DNA of 64,000 nt, taken from Tildeniella nuda ZEHNDER 1965/U140. GTDB lineage: Bacteria > Cyanobacteriota > Cyanobacteriia > Leptolyngbyales > Leptolyngbyaceae. Where the stretch lies: NCBI GenBank assembly GCA_019358895.1, contig JAHHIG010000004.1:124001-188000 (forward strand), given 5' to 3'. The stretch's first letter is position 1, and every line of letters starts with the position of its first letter. Below are positions 1 through 7,031 of the stretch, one piece after another. The position numbers and the translations under genes are program-made. The notes under the pieces are model-generated. The model did not search any database and was not told the DNA's origin. It was given only the letters and a program-made list of their open reading frames with translations.

Positions 1-247
1 GGGTCTGATAATACTTGCTTAACCGCTCTGCCCGCGCCAGCCGCTTCATCTGGCGATAATGCACAAAGTTGCTGTCAAATTGAAACACCTGTCGATCGGC
101 GTTACCATTGCCAAAGTCAGTACCCAACGGCACTAATCCCGGTTTCACATCATAACGTCCATGCGCTAGAGGAAAGTAGTACGCTGAATCGTGACACACC
201 TCAACGGTTGGTGCTTCTTGCAGGTGTCGATCGGTAGAAAAAGCCAT
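1..247 (-). CDS. 5' part of a conserved protein, possibly heme-dependent oxidative N-demethylase family (partial)
   Basis: The first 82 codons of a leftward gene whose 3' part lies outside the window. The ATG at 247 is preceded by a strong Shine-Dalgarno, AGGAGGGT on the minus strand (252-259), 4 nt away, so the start is secure. The peptide contains PGLVPLGTDFGNG, FQFDSNF and RLSKYYQ. This layout (a PGL-PLG segment, then an aspartate-rich strand and a basic helix) reminds me of the DUF3445/heme-dependent oxidative N-demethylase family, but only the N-terminus is visible and the assignment is tentative. Its start codon is only 17 bp from that of the divergent gene at 265, so the two promoters must overlap or lie inside the opposite gene. 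Confidence 0.7.
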   Translation of the reverse strand, partial: MAFSTDRHLQEAPTVEVCHDSAYYFPLAHGRYDVKPGLVPLGTDFGNGNADRQVFQFDSNFVHYRQMKRLARAERLSKYYQT

Positions 248-264
248 AGCCACCCTCCTGTTTT

Positions 265-2472
265 ATGGATCTTTTTCAGCAGCATCGCTTAGACGTGACG
301 GAGGCGGAAGCACCGCTGGCAGCACGGTTGCGTCCCCGCACGTTGGATGAGTTTGTGGGGCAGGATGCGATCGTCGGACCAGGGCGACTGCTGCGACGGG
401 CAATCCAGGCAGACCAACTCTCCTCACTTATCTTCTACGGACCACCAGGAACGGGAAAAACGACGCTGGCAAGGATTATTGCTAACACCACCCAGGCACA
501 TTTTATTGCGATTAACGCGGTGCTGTCTGGCGTGAAGGAGATTCGAGAGGCGATCGCGGCGGCTCAAGACAAACGTGGCATGTACGGACAGCGGACGATT
601 CTCTTCGTAGACGAAGTGCATCGGTTTAACAAAGCACAGCAGGACGCACTGCTGCCCTGGGTGGAAAACGGCACCGTGATTCTCATTGGCGCGACGACTG
701 AGAATCCCTATTTTGAGGTGAACAAAGCGCTAGTCAGTCGATCGCGCTTGTTCCAACTCAAGCCACTGGACGAACAGGATCTACGGAATGTCGTGCAACA
801 GGCATTGCAGGACGACGATCGCGGCTACGGCAAGCTCAACGTGCAGTTGGATCAGGACGCGATCGATCATCTAGTGAATGTCGCCAACGGTGATGCCCGT
901 GCGCTGTTGAATGCTCTGGAACTGGCAGTCGAAACCACACCACCGGATGACGCAGGCAGCATTCACATCACGCTGTCGGTTGCAGAAGAGTCCATTCAGC
1001 GTCGTGCCGTCCTGTATGACAAAGAAGGGGATGCTCACTTTGATACCATCAGCGCGTTTATCAAAAGTGTGCGCGGCTCTGACCCTGATGCAGCGCTTTA
1101 CTGGCTGGCACGCATGGTTTACGCAGGCGAAGATCCACGCTTTATCTTTCGTCGGCTGCTGATTTTGGCGGGTGAGGATATCGGGATGGCAGACCCCGAC
1201 GCGATCGCGATCGTTCATGCCTGTGCCGAAACGTTCGATCGCATCGGTCTACCCGAAGGTCGCTATCCCCTCGCTCATGCCACCCTTTACCTGGCAACGG
1301 CTCCCAAATCCAACAGCGTCATGGGCTTTTTCGATGCGCTGGCTGCTGTGGAGCAAGAACGCGAAGGCGATGTTCCCAATCCCTTAAAAGACTCCAACCG
1401 GGACAAGAAAGGGTTTGGACATGGCGCGGGCTACCTCTATCCCCACGCCTACCGTGATCATTGGGTGGCACAGCAGTATTTGCCCAGTAGCCTGCAAGGT
1501 CAGGTGTTTTACCAACCGTCCGCTCAGGGCTTTGAGGCAGCGATTCAAACTCAGGTCGCACGACAGCGCGAAGCACAACTGGCAGCACTGGTAGACGATG
1601 GTGCATTCTCTGACGCGCTGACTTTTAGCCCTGTGGATTCGGCACAAGAGCGCTGGCTGCAACGCACAGTAGGGCAGGCAGGCGATCGACTGGGAGCCGT
1701 GCGCGATCGCCTCTTTGCCCTCGCGTCTCCACAGCGGCATCATGTCGTGCTGGATCTCAACGCTGGCAGTGGCTTGCTCACCTGGGAAGCGATCCGACAG
1801 GTGCCCGAAGGTAGTGTGGTTGCCTGTGTTCGTACCCCAAAGGATGCCGACGCATTGACCCAGCAAGCCGCTGCTTTACCAGAACTCACGCGCCCGATCG
1901 TGCTGCAAGCCTCCCTTACGGAGTTGCCGATTGTTCTAAACGCACAGGCAACTGATCTACGGTTTGATCGCATTGTGGGACGCAACGCGTTGATGCGAGA
2001 AGTGGACAAAGCAGGCATTGTGCGATCGCTTCTCAACTGGCTCCAACCCAACGGCACCGTCACTTTAGCGGAATCTGTTCCCCGGCAGGCACAGCGCCTT
2101 TATCAACTGCTCGATCCTGCATGGCTTTCTACTAAGCTCTATCAAACGCTGGCGCAGGCAGAAGATGCCATCTACACTCAGCCCGACGATCCGATGGTGA
2201 ATTGGGATGTACCAGATCTACGAACCAGCTTTGAAACCGCTGGCTTCACGGTTGAGATTCAGCTTGAGCAAACTTTTACAGATACTTTGATCACCAAAGC
2301 GCTGCTCGATCGCTGGTTCACCGCCACTCACGCCCAGCCCACTTACGCGATGCATCTCTCCCAGCAACTCTCTCAAGCAGAGCTTACAAACATTCAGTCA
2401 GCCTTTAGTCGCCTGCTCAATCAAACGGTGAAGTGGCAAAGCGCGATTGCATTCGTCCAGGCTCATCGCTAA
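265..2472 (+). CDS. rarA: AAA+ ATPase RarA/MgsA fused to a C-terminal methyltransferase-like domain
   Basis: 735 aa. The N-terminal ~430 residues are a RarA/MgsA (WHIP/RuvB-like) AAA+ ATPase, a DNA-repair factor acting at stalled forks. Visible motifs are Walker A GPPGTGKT (59-66), Walker [11 protein letters not shown] (112-121), sensor 1 GATTENP (142-148), and the MgsA C-terminal helical region with GYLYPHAY. From about residue 490 a second unit begins with [15 protein letters not shown], shaped like motif I of a Rossmann SAM-methyltransferase, and runs to ~700. Bacterial RarA is normally ~420-450 aa. As I recall, a fusion of this kind is a known cyanobacterial architecture (RarA/unknown-domain fusion). 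Whether the second domain methylates anything is unknown. No clear SD precedes the ATG at 265, but the start MDLFQQHRL fits the family. Confidence 0.9.
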   Translation: MDLFQQHRLDVTEAEAPLAARLRPRTLDEFVGQDAIVGPGRLLRRAIQADQLSSLIFYGPPGTGKTTLARIIANTTQAHFIAINAVLSGVKEIREAIAAAQDKRGMYGQRTILFVDEVHRFNKAQQDALLPWVENGTVILIGATTENPYFEVNKALVSRSRLFQLKPLDEQDLRNVVQQALQDDDRGYGKLNVQLDQDAIDHLVNVANGDARALLNALELAVETTPPDDAGSIHITLSVAEESIQRRAVLYDKEGDAHFDTISAFIKSVRGSDPDAALYWLARMVYAGEDPRFIFRRLLILAGEDIGMADPDAIAIVHACAETFDRIGLPEGRYPLAHATLYLATAPKSNSVMGFFDALAAVEQEREGDVPNPLKDSNRDKKGFGHGAGYLYPHAYRDHWVAQQYLPSSLQGQVFYQPSAQGFEAAIQTQVARQREAQLAALVDDGAFSDALTFSPVDSAQERWLQRTVGQAGDRLGAVRDRLFALASPQRHHVVLDLNAGSGLLTWEAIRQVPEGSVVACVRTPKDADALTQQAAALPELTRPIVLQASLTELPIVLNAQATDLRFDRIVGRNALMREVDKAGIVRSLLNWLQPNGTVTLAESVPRQAQRLYQLLDPAWLSTKLYQTLAQAEDAIYTQPDDPMVNWDVPDLRTSFETAGFTVEIQLEQTFTDTLITKALLDRWFTATHAQPTYAMHLSQQLSQAELTNIQSAFSRLLNQTVKWQSAIAFVQAHR

Positions 2473-2537
2473 ATGTACGTTCTGTGAAACAGCGTGTGCG
2501 AAGCACGTATCGCGTTTGTCCAGGCTCGTCGTTAAAG
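2453..2537 (+). repeat. Degenerate duplication of the 3' end of the rarA fusion gene
   Basis: The last codons and stop of the preceding gene (2453-2474, encoding FVQAHR-stop) recur with a few substitutions at 2516-2537, which would read FVQARR-stop. The second copy lies outside the gene after a short spacer. This looks like a small direct duplication of the gene tail. The gene end is intact, so the duplication appears neutral. Confidence 0.6.
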
Positions 2538-2545
2538 AGTCATTT

Positions 2546-2610
2546 AGATCCCCGACTTCTGGTTAAAGCCCAGCCCTGAAGTTGACCTCGATCGCAGAAG
2601 TCGGGGATCT
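2546..2610. repeat. Perfect 15-bp inverted repeat
   Basis: AGATCCCCGACTTCT (2546-2560) is repeated in inverted orientation at 2596-2610, with a 35-nt spacer. The same AGATCCCCGACTTCT core is familiar as a dispersed repeat in cyanobacterial genomes. There is no following T-tract, so it is not a canonical intrinsic terminator, although it lies just after a gene end. The rest of 2473-2813 holds the heptamer array described separately and no convincing gene. Confidence 0.75.
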
Positions 2611-2718
2611 TGAATCAGTCCTGATGCTAGGTTAAAGCAACGTTGCCGATCGAGTTAAAATTCAGCTTATTAAACGTTATACAACTCTACAAAATCGCCC
2701 TACAGATTCGTTTTTGCT

Positions 2719-2760
2719 GCTGACCGCTGACCGCTGACCGCTGACCACTGACCGCTGACC
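2719..2760. repeat. Heptameric short tandem repeat (STRR), six GCTGACC-type units
   Basis: Six consecutive 7-bp units (2719-2760): five are GCTGACC and one is ACTGACC. This is the short tandemly repeated repetitive (STRR) class well known from filamentous cyanobacteria. Related GCTGACC/GCAGTCA units recur at 5457-5516 and, in frame, at 63808-63840. Confidence 0.9.
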
Positions 2761-2813
2761 ACCAGCCGGAGCTTGCTTGTGTAGCCACAGTTTAGTGAAA
2801 TGGTATTAGAGCT

Positions 2814-3551
2814 ATGGTGCCTCAACTTAAAACAACCGATAATCCACAGATCATCTACCCAGACAGCGACGGCAAGCCAATGGCAGACAACACCAAACAG
2901 TTCCGCTGGATTGTGGTCATTCAGCAGAACTTGGAATGGTTGTTTGCGGATGATGCCAACGTGTTTGTGGCGGGTGATTTGCTCTGGTATCCCGTTGAGG
3001 GCAATAACAGCCTCTGCACGGCTCCCGATGTCATGGTGATTTTTGGCAGACCCAAAGGCGATCGCGGCTCTTACCAACAGTGGCGTGAAGATCAGATTGC
3101 ACCGCAAGTCGTGTTTGAGATCCTCTCCCCTGGCAACACGCGCACCGAAATGGATAAAAAGCTGGTCTTTTACAGCCGCTATGGGGTGGAAGAATATTAT
3201 CTGTATGACCCCGATCGCAACGATTTGAGCGGTTGGCTACGCAATGAAAACGGGCTAGATGTGATCGATCCAATCGCCAATTGGGTCAGCCCTCGACTCG
3301 GCATTCGGTTTGACATAGCGGGTGCCGTGTTGCGTCTCCTCAGACCGGATGGTGAACCCTTCGCCTCCTACACAGTCACTGCACAACAGCTTCAACAAGC
3401 AGAAGCAAACGTAGAGCAAGAGCGGCAACGCGCAGAACAAGAACGGCAACGGGCGGAACAAGAACGGCAACGGGCAGAACAAGAACGGCAACGCGCTGAG
3501 CGCTTGGCAGAACGGTTGAGAGCCGCTGGTATTGATCCAGAAGCAGGTTAG
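2814..3551 (+). CDS. Uma2-family (DUF820) PD-(D/E)XK nuclease-like protein with a repetitive coiled-coil tail
   Basis: 245 aa. Uma2 proteins are a large, often multicopy cyanobacterial family with a restriction-endonuclease fold; their biological role is unclear. The core motifs are present: APDVMV with Asp72, then VVFEILSPGN with Glu102 and KK at 115-116, followed by the family signature YSRYGVEEYYLYDPD. After the core (to ~195) the chain ends in about 45 residues of EQERQRA heptads, encoded by nearly identical 21-bp units (about 3411-3500) and predicted to form a charged coiled coil. The ATG at 2814 has no strong SD; an overlapping ATG in another frame lies at 2800. It probably stands alone. 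The tail ends about 20 bp before a separate 21-bp repeat array. Confidence 0.88.
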   Translation: MVPQLKTTDNPQIIYPDSDGKPMADNTKQFRWIVVIQQNLEWLFADDANVFVAGDLLWYPVEGNNSLCTAPDVMVIFGRPKGDRGSYQQWREDQIAPQVVFEILSPGNTRTEMDKKLVFYSRYGVEEYYLYDPDRNDLSGWLRNENGLDVIDPIANWVSPRLGIRFDIAGAVLRLLRPDGEPFASYTVTAQQLQQAEANVEQERQRAEQERQRAEQERQRAEQERQRAERLAERLRAAGIDPEAG

Positions 3552-3573
3552 AAGGAGCGATCGCAGCCGCCAC

Positions 3574-3824
3574 GAACTTCAAACCCTCAACGCCGAACCT
3601 CAGAGTATCGTGCTTGAACCTCAGAGCATCAACCGCGAACCTCAGAGTATCAACCGCGAAGCTCGAAACATCAACGATGAAGCTCAGAGTATCAACGACG
3701 AACCTCAGAGCATCAACCGCGAACCTCAGAGCATCAACGACGAACCGTGGAGTATCAGCGATGAACCTCAGAGTATCAACGACGAACCTCAGAGCATCAA
3801 CGACGAACCTCGGAACATCACTAC
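3574..3824. repeat. Tandem array of twelve 21-bp repeats
   Basis: Twelve units run with an exact 21-bp period (starts 3574, 3595, 3616 and so on to 3805; the last is 20 bp). The consensus is GAACCTCAGAGYATCAACGA plus one base. Since 21 is a multiple of three, the array is incidentally open for about 100 codons (an EPQSIND heptapeptide repeat), but there is no SD and no non-repetitive domain, so I do not call a gene. A second array with the same period lies at 19459-19773. Confidence 0.9.
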
Positions 3825-3878
3825 GAAGCTTGCTTGACTGATAAAACTGCTGAAACTCTGTTGCTTCTGTGTTATCCC

Positions 3879-3959
3879 GCCCTGCATTCAAATGCAGGGC
3901 TAACGGAACCAAGTCCGTTGAAACGGACTAAATCCTTATCGAGTCCTTTTTAGAGGACT
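3879..3959. repeat. Cluster of three compact stem-loops
   Basis: Three inverted repeats follow at regular spacing. GCCCTGCATT/AATGCAGGGC with a 2-nt loop is at 3879-3900. AGTCCGTT/AACGGACT with a 2-nt loop is at 3912-3929. AGTCCT/AGGACT with a 6-nt loop is at 3942-3959. The second and third share the AGTCC stem core. This resembles dispersed palindromic (REP/MITE-like) units in cyanobacteria; no transposase is nearby. The flanks (3825-3878 and 3960-4065) show nothing else I can support. Confidence 0.75.
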
Positions 3960-4065
3960 TGAACCAATTAGCCCACACTCTAGTCACGGGCGGGGACAGG
4001 CGATCGACCAGAAATTTCCCAGTCAGCCAACTGACGAAGCGTGGAGCATCAATGTCGAACCGTCG

Positions 4066-4917
4066 TTACTCGTCTACAACATTCGATACCAGGTTGCTTT
4101 CGTGTCCTCCCAGCCCTTTGCCGGGAGTCAGTCCGCGTCGCCCTTCTACCTGCGATCGGCGTAAAAATTGCCTTAAGTGGAGCAAGTGCTCATTGTCGGG
4201 CAGTGTGTCCAGCTTTTCGAGCGACTCATCGAGTGAGAAGCCCGATCGATACAGCAAGCGAAAGGCAGTTCTCAACGTCTGAATCACTTGCCCTTCTTGT
4301 TCTGCCGCCAAACCTGCACGCTTCAGACCGACTCGATTGAGCGATCGTACTCGTGCAGGCTGCCCCTCTACCAACATATAGGGTGGGATATCGCGTGTAA
4401 TCTGGTGCATAAACGCCACCATGACCAACCGCCCGACATGGACAAACGGGTGAATTTCACCAACGCCACTAATGAATGCCCGTGATTCAACGTGAACGTG
4501 TTCGCCCAAAATCACCGCATTAGCAATCACGACGTGGTTTTCAATGACACAGCCCTGCGCGATGTGGATGTAAGCCATCAACAGGTTGCGATCGCCAATA
4601 GCCGTCACCTCATCCGCTTGATTCGATCGACTAATGGTGACATATTCTCGAATTTGGTTGTCATCGCCGATTTTGACCAGACTATTAACGCCAGTACTCG
4701 TCGGGTCTTGCGGCTCTACACCGATCGCTGCACCGGGAAAAATTTGATTGCGTGCGCCAATTTCGGTCCAGCCGTCCAGCACTACATTCGGTCCAATCAC
4801 GGTTTCAGGACCAACTTTAACTTTTGCCCCAATCACAGCATGGGCACCGACTTGCACGGTTGGATGCAGTTCGGCATCAGGATGAATCGTCGCCGTTGGA
4901 TGCAGAGAGGTAATCAA
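4066..4917 (-). CDS. Divergent LpxA-like acyl-ACP:UDP-GlcNAc O-acyltransferase homologue
   Basis: 283 aa from the TTG at 4917, a start I choose because TAGGAG (4925-4930) lies 7 nt upstream and the peptide then begins ITSLHPTATIHPDA, like other LpxA; an in-frame ATG at 4974 would add 19 residues. The left-handed beta-helix hexapeptide repeats span ~8-190, followed by the LpxA C-terminal helices (VGLKRAGL, AFRLLYRSG). LpxA starts lipid A synthesis in the cytoplasm. Compared with E. coli LpxA, the HIAHDC segment reads HIAQGC: His122 is kept (His118 here), but the catalytic His125 is Gln121. The MVGG stretch holding the chain-length residue Gly173 reads MVAF. No lpxB, lpxC, lpxD or fabZ is adjacent. 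It may be a paralogue with altered or lost acyltransferase function. Confidence 0.8.
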   Translation of the reverse strand: MITSLHPTATIHPDAELHPTVQVGAHAVIGAKVKVGPETVIGPNVVLDGWTEIGARNQIFPGAAIGVEPQDPTSTGVNSLVKIGDDNQIREYVTISRSNQADEVTAIGDRNLLMAYIHIAQGCVIENHVVIANAVILGEHVHVESRAFISGVGEIHPFVHVGRLVMVAFMHQITRDIPPYMLVEGQPARVRSLNRVGLKRAGLAAEQEGQVIQTLRTAFRLLYRSGFSLDESLEKLDTLPDNEHLLHLRQFLRRSQVEGRRGLTPGKGLGGHESNLVSNVVDE

Positions 4918-5640
4918 GAATGCGCTCCTATCAAAAAAAGCATCAAAGAAGTTTAATGAAGCGATGTTTGTCAATTAATGATGCCTTAACAAAAGGCTCA
5001 ATCGCTTTACAAGCAACGGCTCACAAGTTGAGAGTCTATACTTGAGAGTGCTTTCAGCCTTTCGCAACACCAAAGCCGTCACTTTCTGTCTATTCACTAG
5101 CAAAAAGTCATCGTTTGATTTTAAAGCCATTCAATTATCAACGATCGTTAGCCATTTAATCGCGTTACCACTGCTCTTTAATTCGTTAAAAAAGTTTTCA
5201 TTGTCAAAGTCAATCAACAACAACCCCTCAAATTATAAATTATCATGACGAAAAATAAATGACTAAAGGATGAATTGCTTAGTAGACGATCGCATTACCT
5301 TTTTAAGGAAAACAAAACGCCTGGAAAGCGACAGTTGGCATAGTCCATTAAGGCACTCAAACCTTGCTGCCGACGCAGGAAGAGCCACAAAACTGCTCCT
5401 TTTGCCGTAGCCATAGCAGTCCCAAATCAGGTTTGAGCGGCACTGAATCATTGAGCGCTCAGCGGTCAGTCACCAGCTTATCTCTAACCGCTGACCGCTG
5501 ACTGCTAAGAACTGCTAGCCATATTGCTGCTCACAATGCATTTAGGATCGCTATATCGGTAACAGGTAATTGGCTGACATCCGCCCTATTAGGGAATCTT
5601 GTGCTAGGCTTGCTGGTAAGGATTATTTTCGGCTGTGTAA
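4918..5640. other. Gene-poor intergenic region with an STRR patch
   Basis: The interval between the LpxA homologue and the rbp leader is relatively AT-rich. Small open frames at 5042-5248 (+) and 5263-5451 (-) have no SD and no recognisable protein features. A patch of GCTGACC/GCGGTCA heptamers lies at 5457-5516. I see no RNA gene here. Confidence 0.6.
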
Positions 5641-5658
5641 TTCGTTTCACGAGCGTCC

Positions 5659-5695
5659 CTCCGAATCTAACTCTCCATACTTTTTGATTCGGGAG
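5659..5695 (+). promoter_or_regulatory. Candidate leader hairpin sequestering the rbp ribosome binding site
   Basis: CTCCGAATC (5659-5667) can pair with GATTCGGGAG (5686-5695) with one bulged G. The 3' arm contains the GGGAG Shine-Dalgarno (5691-5695) lying 7 nt before the ATG at 5703. A hairpin hiding the SD of a cold-inducible RNA-binding protein gene suggests translational or temperature-dependent control. This is inferred from the sequence only. Confidence 0.5.
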
Positions 5696-5702
5696 ACTTT
5701 TC

Positions 5703-6005
5703 ATGTCAATTTACGTTGGCAATTTATCCTATGAGGTCACTCAGGATGATCTCAATAAAGCGTTCGCAGAATATGGCGAAGTCAAGCGAGTGCAGTTGCC
5801 GACAGACCGAGAAACAGGACGTTTGAGAGGTTTTGCCTTCGTTGAAATGGGTACGGAAGTAGAAGAATCAGCCGCGATCGAAGCGCTTGATGGGTCTGAA
5901 TGGATGGGACGCGATCTCAAAGTCAATAAGGCTCGCCCCCGAGAAGAGCGAGGATCGTCAGGCGGTAACTGGTCAAACAGCAACCGCACCTCCAGACCTT
6001 ACTAA
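5703..6005 (+). CDS. rbp: RRM-domain RNA-binding protein (cyanobacterial Rbp family)
   Basis: 100 aa. A single RNA-recognition motif fills residues 2-80, with RNP2 IYVGNL (3-8) and RNP1 RGFAFVEM (42-49), both carrying the expected aromatic residues. A short Gly/Ser/Arg tail follows. Cyanobacterial Rbp proteins bind RNA and are often induced by cold, where they are thought to aid mRNA stability or localisation. The start follows GGGAG by 7 nt. A terminator at 6041-6067 separates the gene from rpsU; the rbp-rpsU order is common in cyanobacteria. Confidence 0.95.
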   Translation: MSIYVGNLSYEVTQDDLNKAFAEYGEVKRVQLPTDRETGRLRGFAFVEMGTEVEESAAIEALDGSEWMGRDLKVNKARPREERGSSGGNWSNSNRTSRPY

Positions 6006-6040
6006 CGTTGGCAGTTAAAGCTTTGACTCTAAGGTCTTGA

Positions 6041-6067
6041 AGGCAGACAGGAGAGTCTGCCTTTTTT
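6041..6067 (+). terminator. Intrinsic terminator after rbp
   Basis: AGGCAGAC (6041-6048) pairs with GTCTGCCT (6055-6062) across a 6-nt loop, and a run of T follows to 6067. It lies 36 bp after the rbp stop and 65 bp before rpsU, so it may end or attenuate read-through. Confidence 0.88.
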
Positions 6068-6131
6068 GCAGATGGCTTCTTACAGTAAACCTTCATTCAG
6101 CGTCATACCAGTTAATCTGCGAGGAATTTGG

Positions 6132-6320
6132 ATGACTCAAATTATTCCTGGTGAAAGTGAAGGTATTGATTCAGCGCTGCGTCGGTTTAAGCGCGCTGTT
6201 TCAAAAGCAGGTATTTTCCCAGATATGCGGAAGTATCGCCACTTTGAAACACCGATCGAAAAACGTAAACGCAAAGCACTTGCCAAACACAAGCAAGGCA
6301 AGCGGAGATCTCACTCATGA
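6132..6320 (+). CDS. rpsU: 30S ribosomal protein S21
   Basis: 62 aa. The sequence begins [19 protein letters not shown] and has the S21 hallmarks [15 protein letters not shown] and a strongly basic C-terminus ([16 protein letters not shown]). S21 is a small-subunit protein that assists initiation. I start at the ATG at 6132, preceded by GAGG (6121-6124); an upstream in-frame ATG at 6066 would sit on the terminator T-tract and is rejected. The stop overlaps the next ORF by 4 nt (ATGA). Confidence 0.95.
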   Translation: MTQIIPGESEGIDSALRRFKRAVSKAGIFPDMRKYRHFETPIEKRKRKALAKHKQGKRRSHS

Positions 6321-6538
6321 CCACTGAAACATCCAATCTTCCGATCGAGAGCGTCATTTTGGAGTCCCTTCAGCAAGGTGACAAAAATCGCGGTCAACTC
6401 TTCGATGTCACTGGCAAAAGCTATCCCTTGCTGGTGCGTGCCTTGCAGCACCTCAAAGACCAGCACCACATTGAGACCTACTTTACTCCTACCGGAGATG
6501 TCTCTGTACTTACTTATCGCCTGCGCGCCGAGCGTTGA
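6317..6538 (+). CDS. Small conserved-looking protein coupled to rpsU
   Basis: 73 aa, unknown. Its ATG overlaps the rpsU stop (ATGA at 6317-6320), so translation is probably coupled. The sequence is soluble, with a likely helix-turn-helix-like arrangement: [30 protein letters not shown], then a beta-type end ([14 protein letters not shown]). This pattern resembles a small winged-helix domain, but I cannot name a family. It has no signal peptide or membrane segment. Confidence 0.65.
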   Translation: MTTETSNLPIESVILESLQQGDKNRGQLFDVTGKSYPLLVRALQHLKDQHHIETYFTPTGDVSVLTYRLRAER

Positions 6539-6575
6539 CCATCCTGTTATGCCACCTCTTACCCTTCTGAACCCC

Positions 6576-6935
6576 ATGAACACTAAAGAACTTATGAGTC
6601 GATACTCAGCAGGACAAAGAGATTTTAGAAATCTGAACCTGATGGCAGCGAATCTCAGAAACTTAAATTTAAGTGGTGCAAACCTAAGTGGTGCAAACCT
6701 AACCAAGGCAAATTTGACCCGCACAAATTTAAGCCATACTAATCTGACCGATGCGGTTCTGGTAGGAGCCAACCTTACAGAAACAAACTTGACTAAAGCC
6801 AATCTAACCAATGCAGATTTAAGCGAAGCAAATGTTAGTGAGGCGAATTTAAGCCATGCCTACTTACGCGGGGCAAGAACGGCGGATGGACTAAGCCCCA
6901 GCGCTATCGCAGACCCTCTTAAAGTCTCTCAGTGA
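6576..6935 (+). CDS. Pentapeptide-repeat protein
   Basis: 119 aa from the ATG at 6576 (an in-frame ATG at 6549 is possible; neither has an SD). Residues ~12-100 are a run of A(N/D)LxX pentapeptides such as ANLSGANLSGANL and ANLTKANL, predicted to form a right-handed quadrilateral beta-helix. The family is greatly expanded in cyanobacteria and mostly of unknown function. There is no signal peptide. It lies 37 bp after the rpsU-linked ORF on the same strand. Confidence 0.85.
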   Translation: MNTKELMSRYSAGQRDFRNLNLMAANLRNLNLSGANLSGANLTKANLTRTNLSHTNLTDAVLVGANLTETNLTKANLTNADLSEANVSEANLSHAYLRGARTADGLSPSAIADPLKVSQ

Positions 6936-7031
6936 GCCAATGTGGAGAAGACTGGAGAGGTAAAGGGTTTCATTTAGCTATGCCGCTGAATCAGGACTGC
7001 TTCCGAAGTGAATCTGGGCGATCGCAGCCAG

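Noticed and set aside
3532-3837. 101-aa ORF built of EPQSIND-type repeats
   Set aside because: It is only the open frame of the 21-bp tandem array; it has no SD, no unique sequence and starts inside the Uma2 gene.
5042-5248. 68-aa ORF (+)
   Set aside because: AT-rich, no SD, no protein-like pattern.
5263-5451. 62-aa ORF (-)
   Set aside because: No SD, no recognisable domain; in an STRR-bearing intergenic region.
6311-6811. 166-aa antisense ORF rich in VRLA/VKFA
   Set aside because: Mirror frame of the pentapeptide repeats on the other strand.
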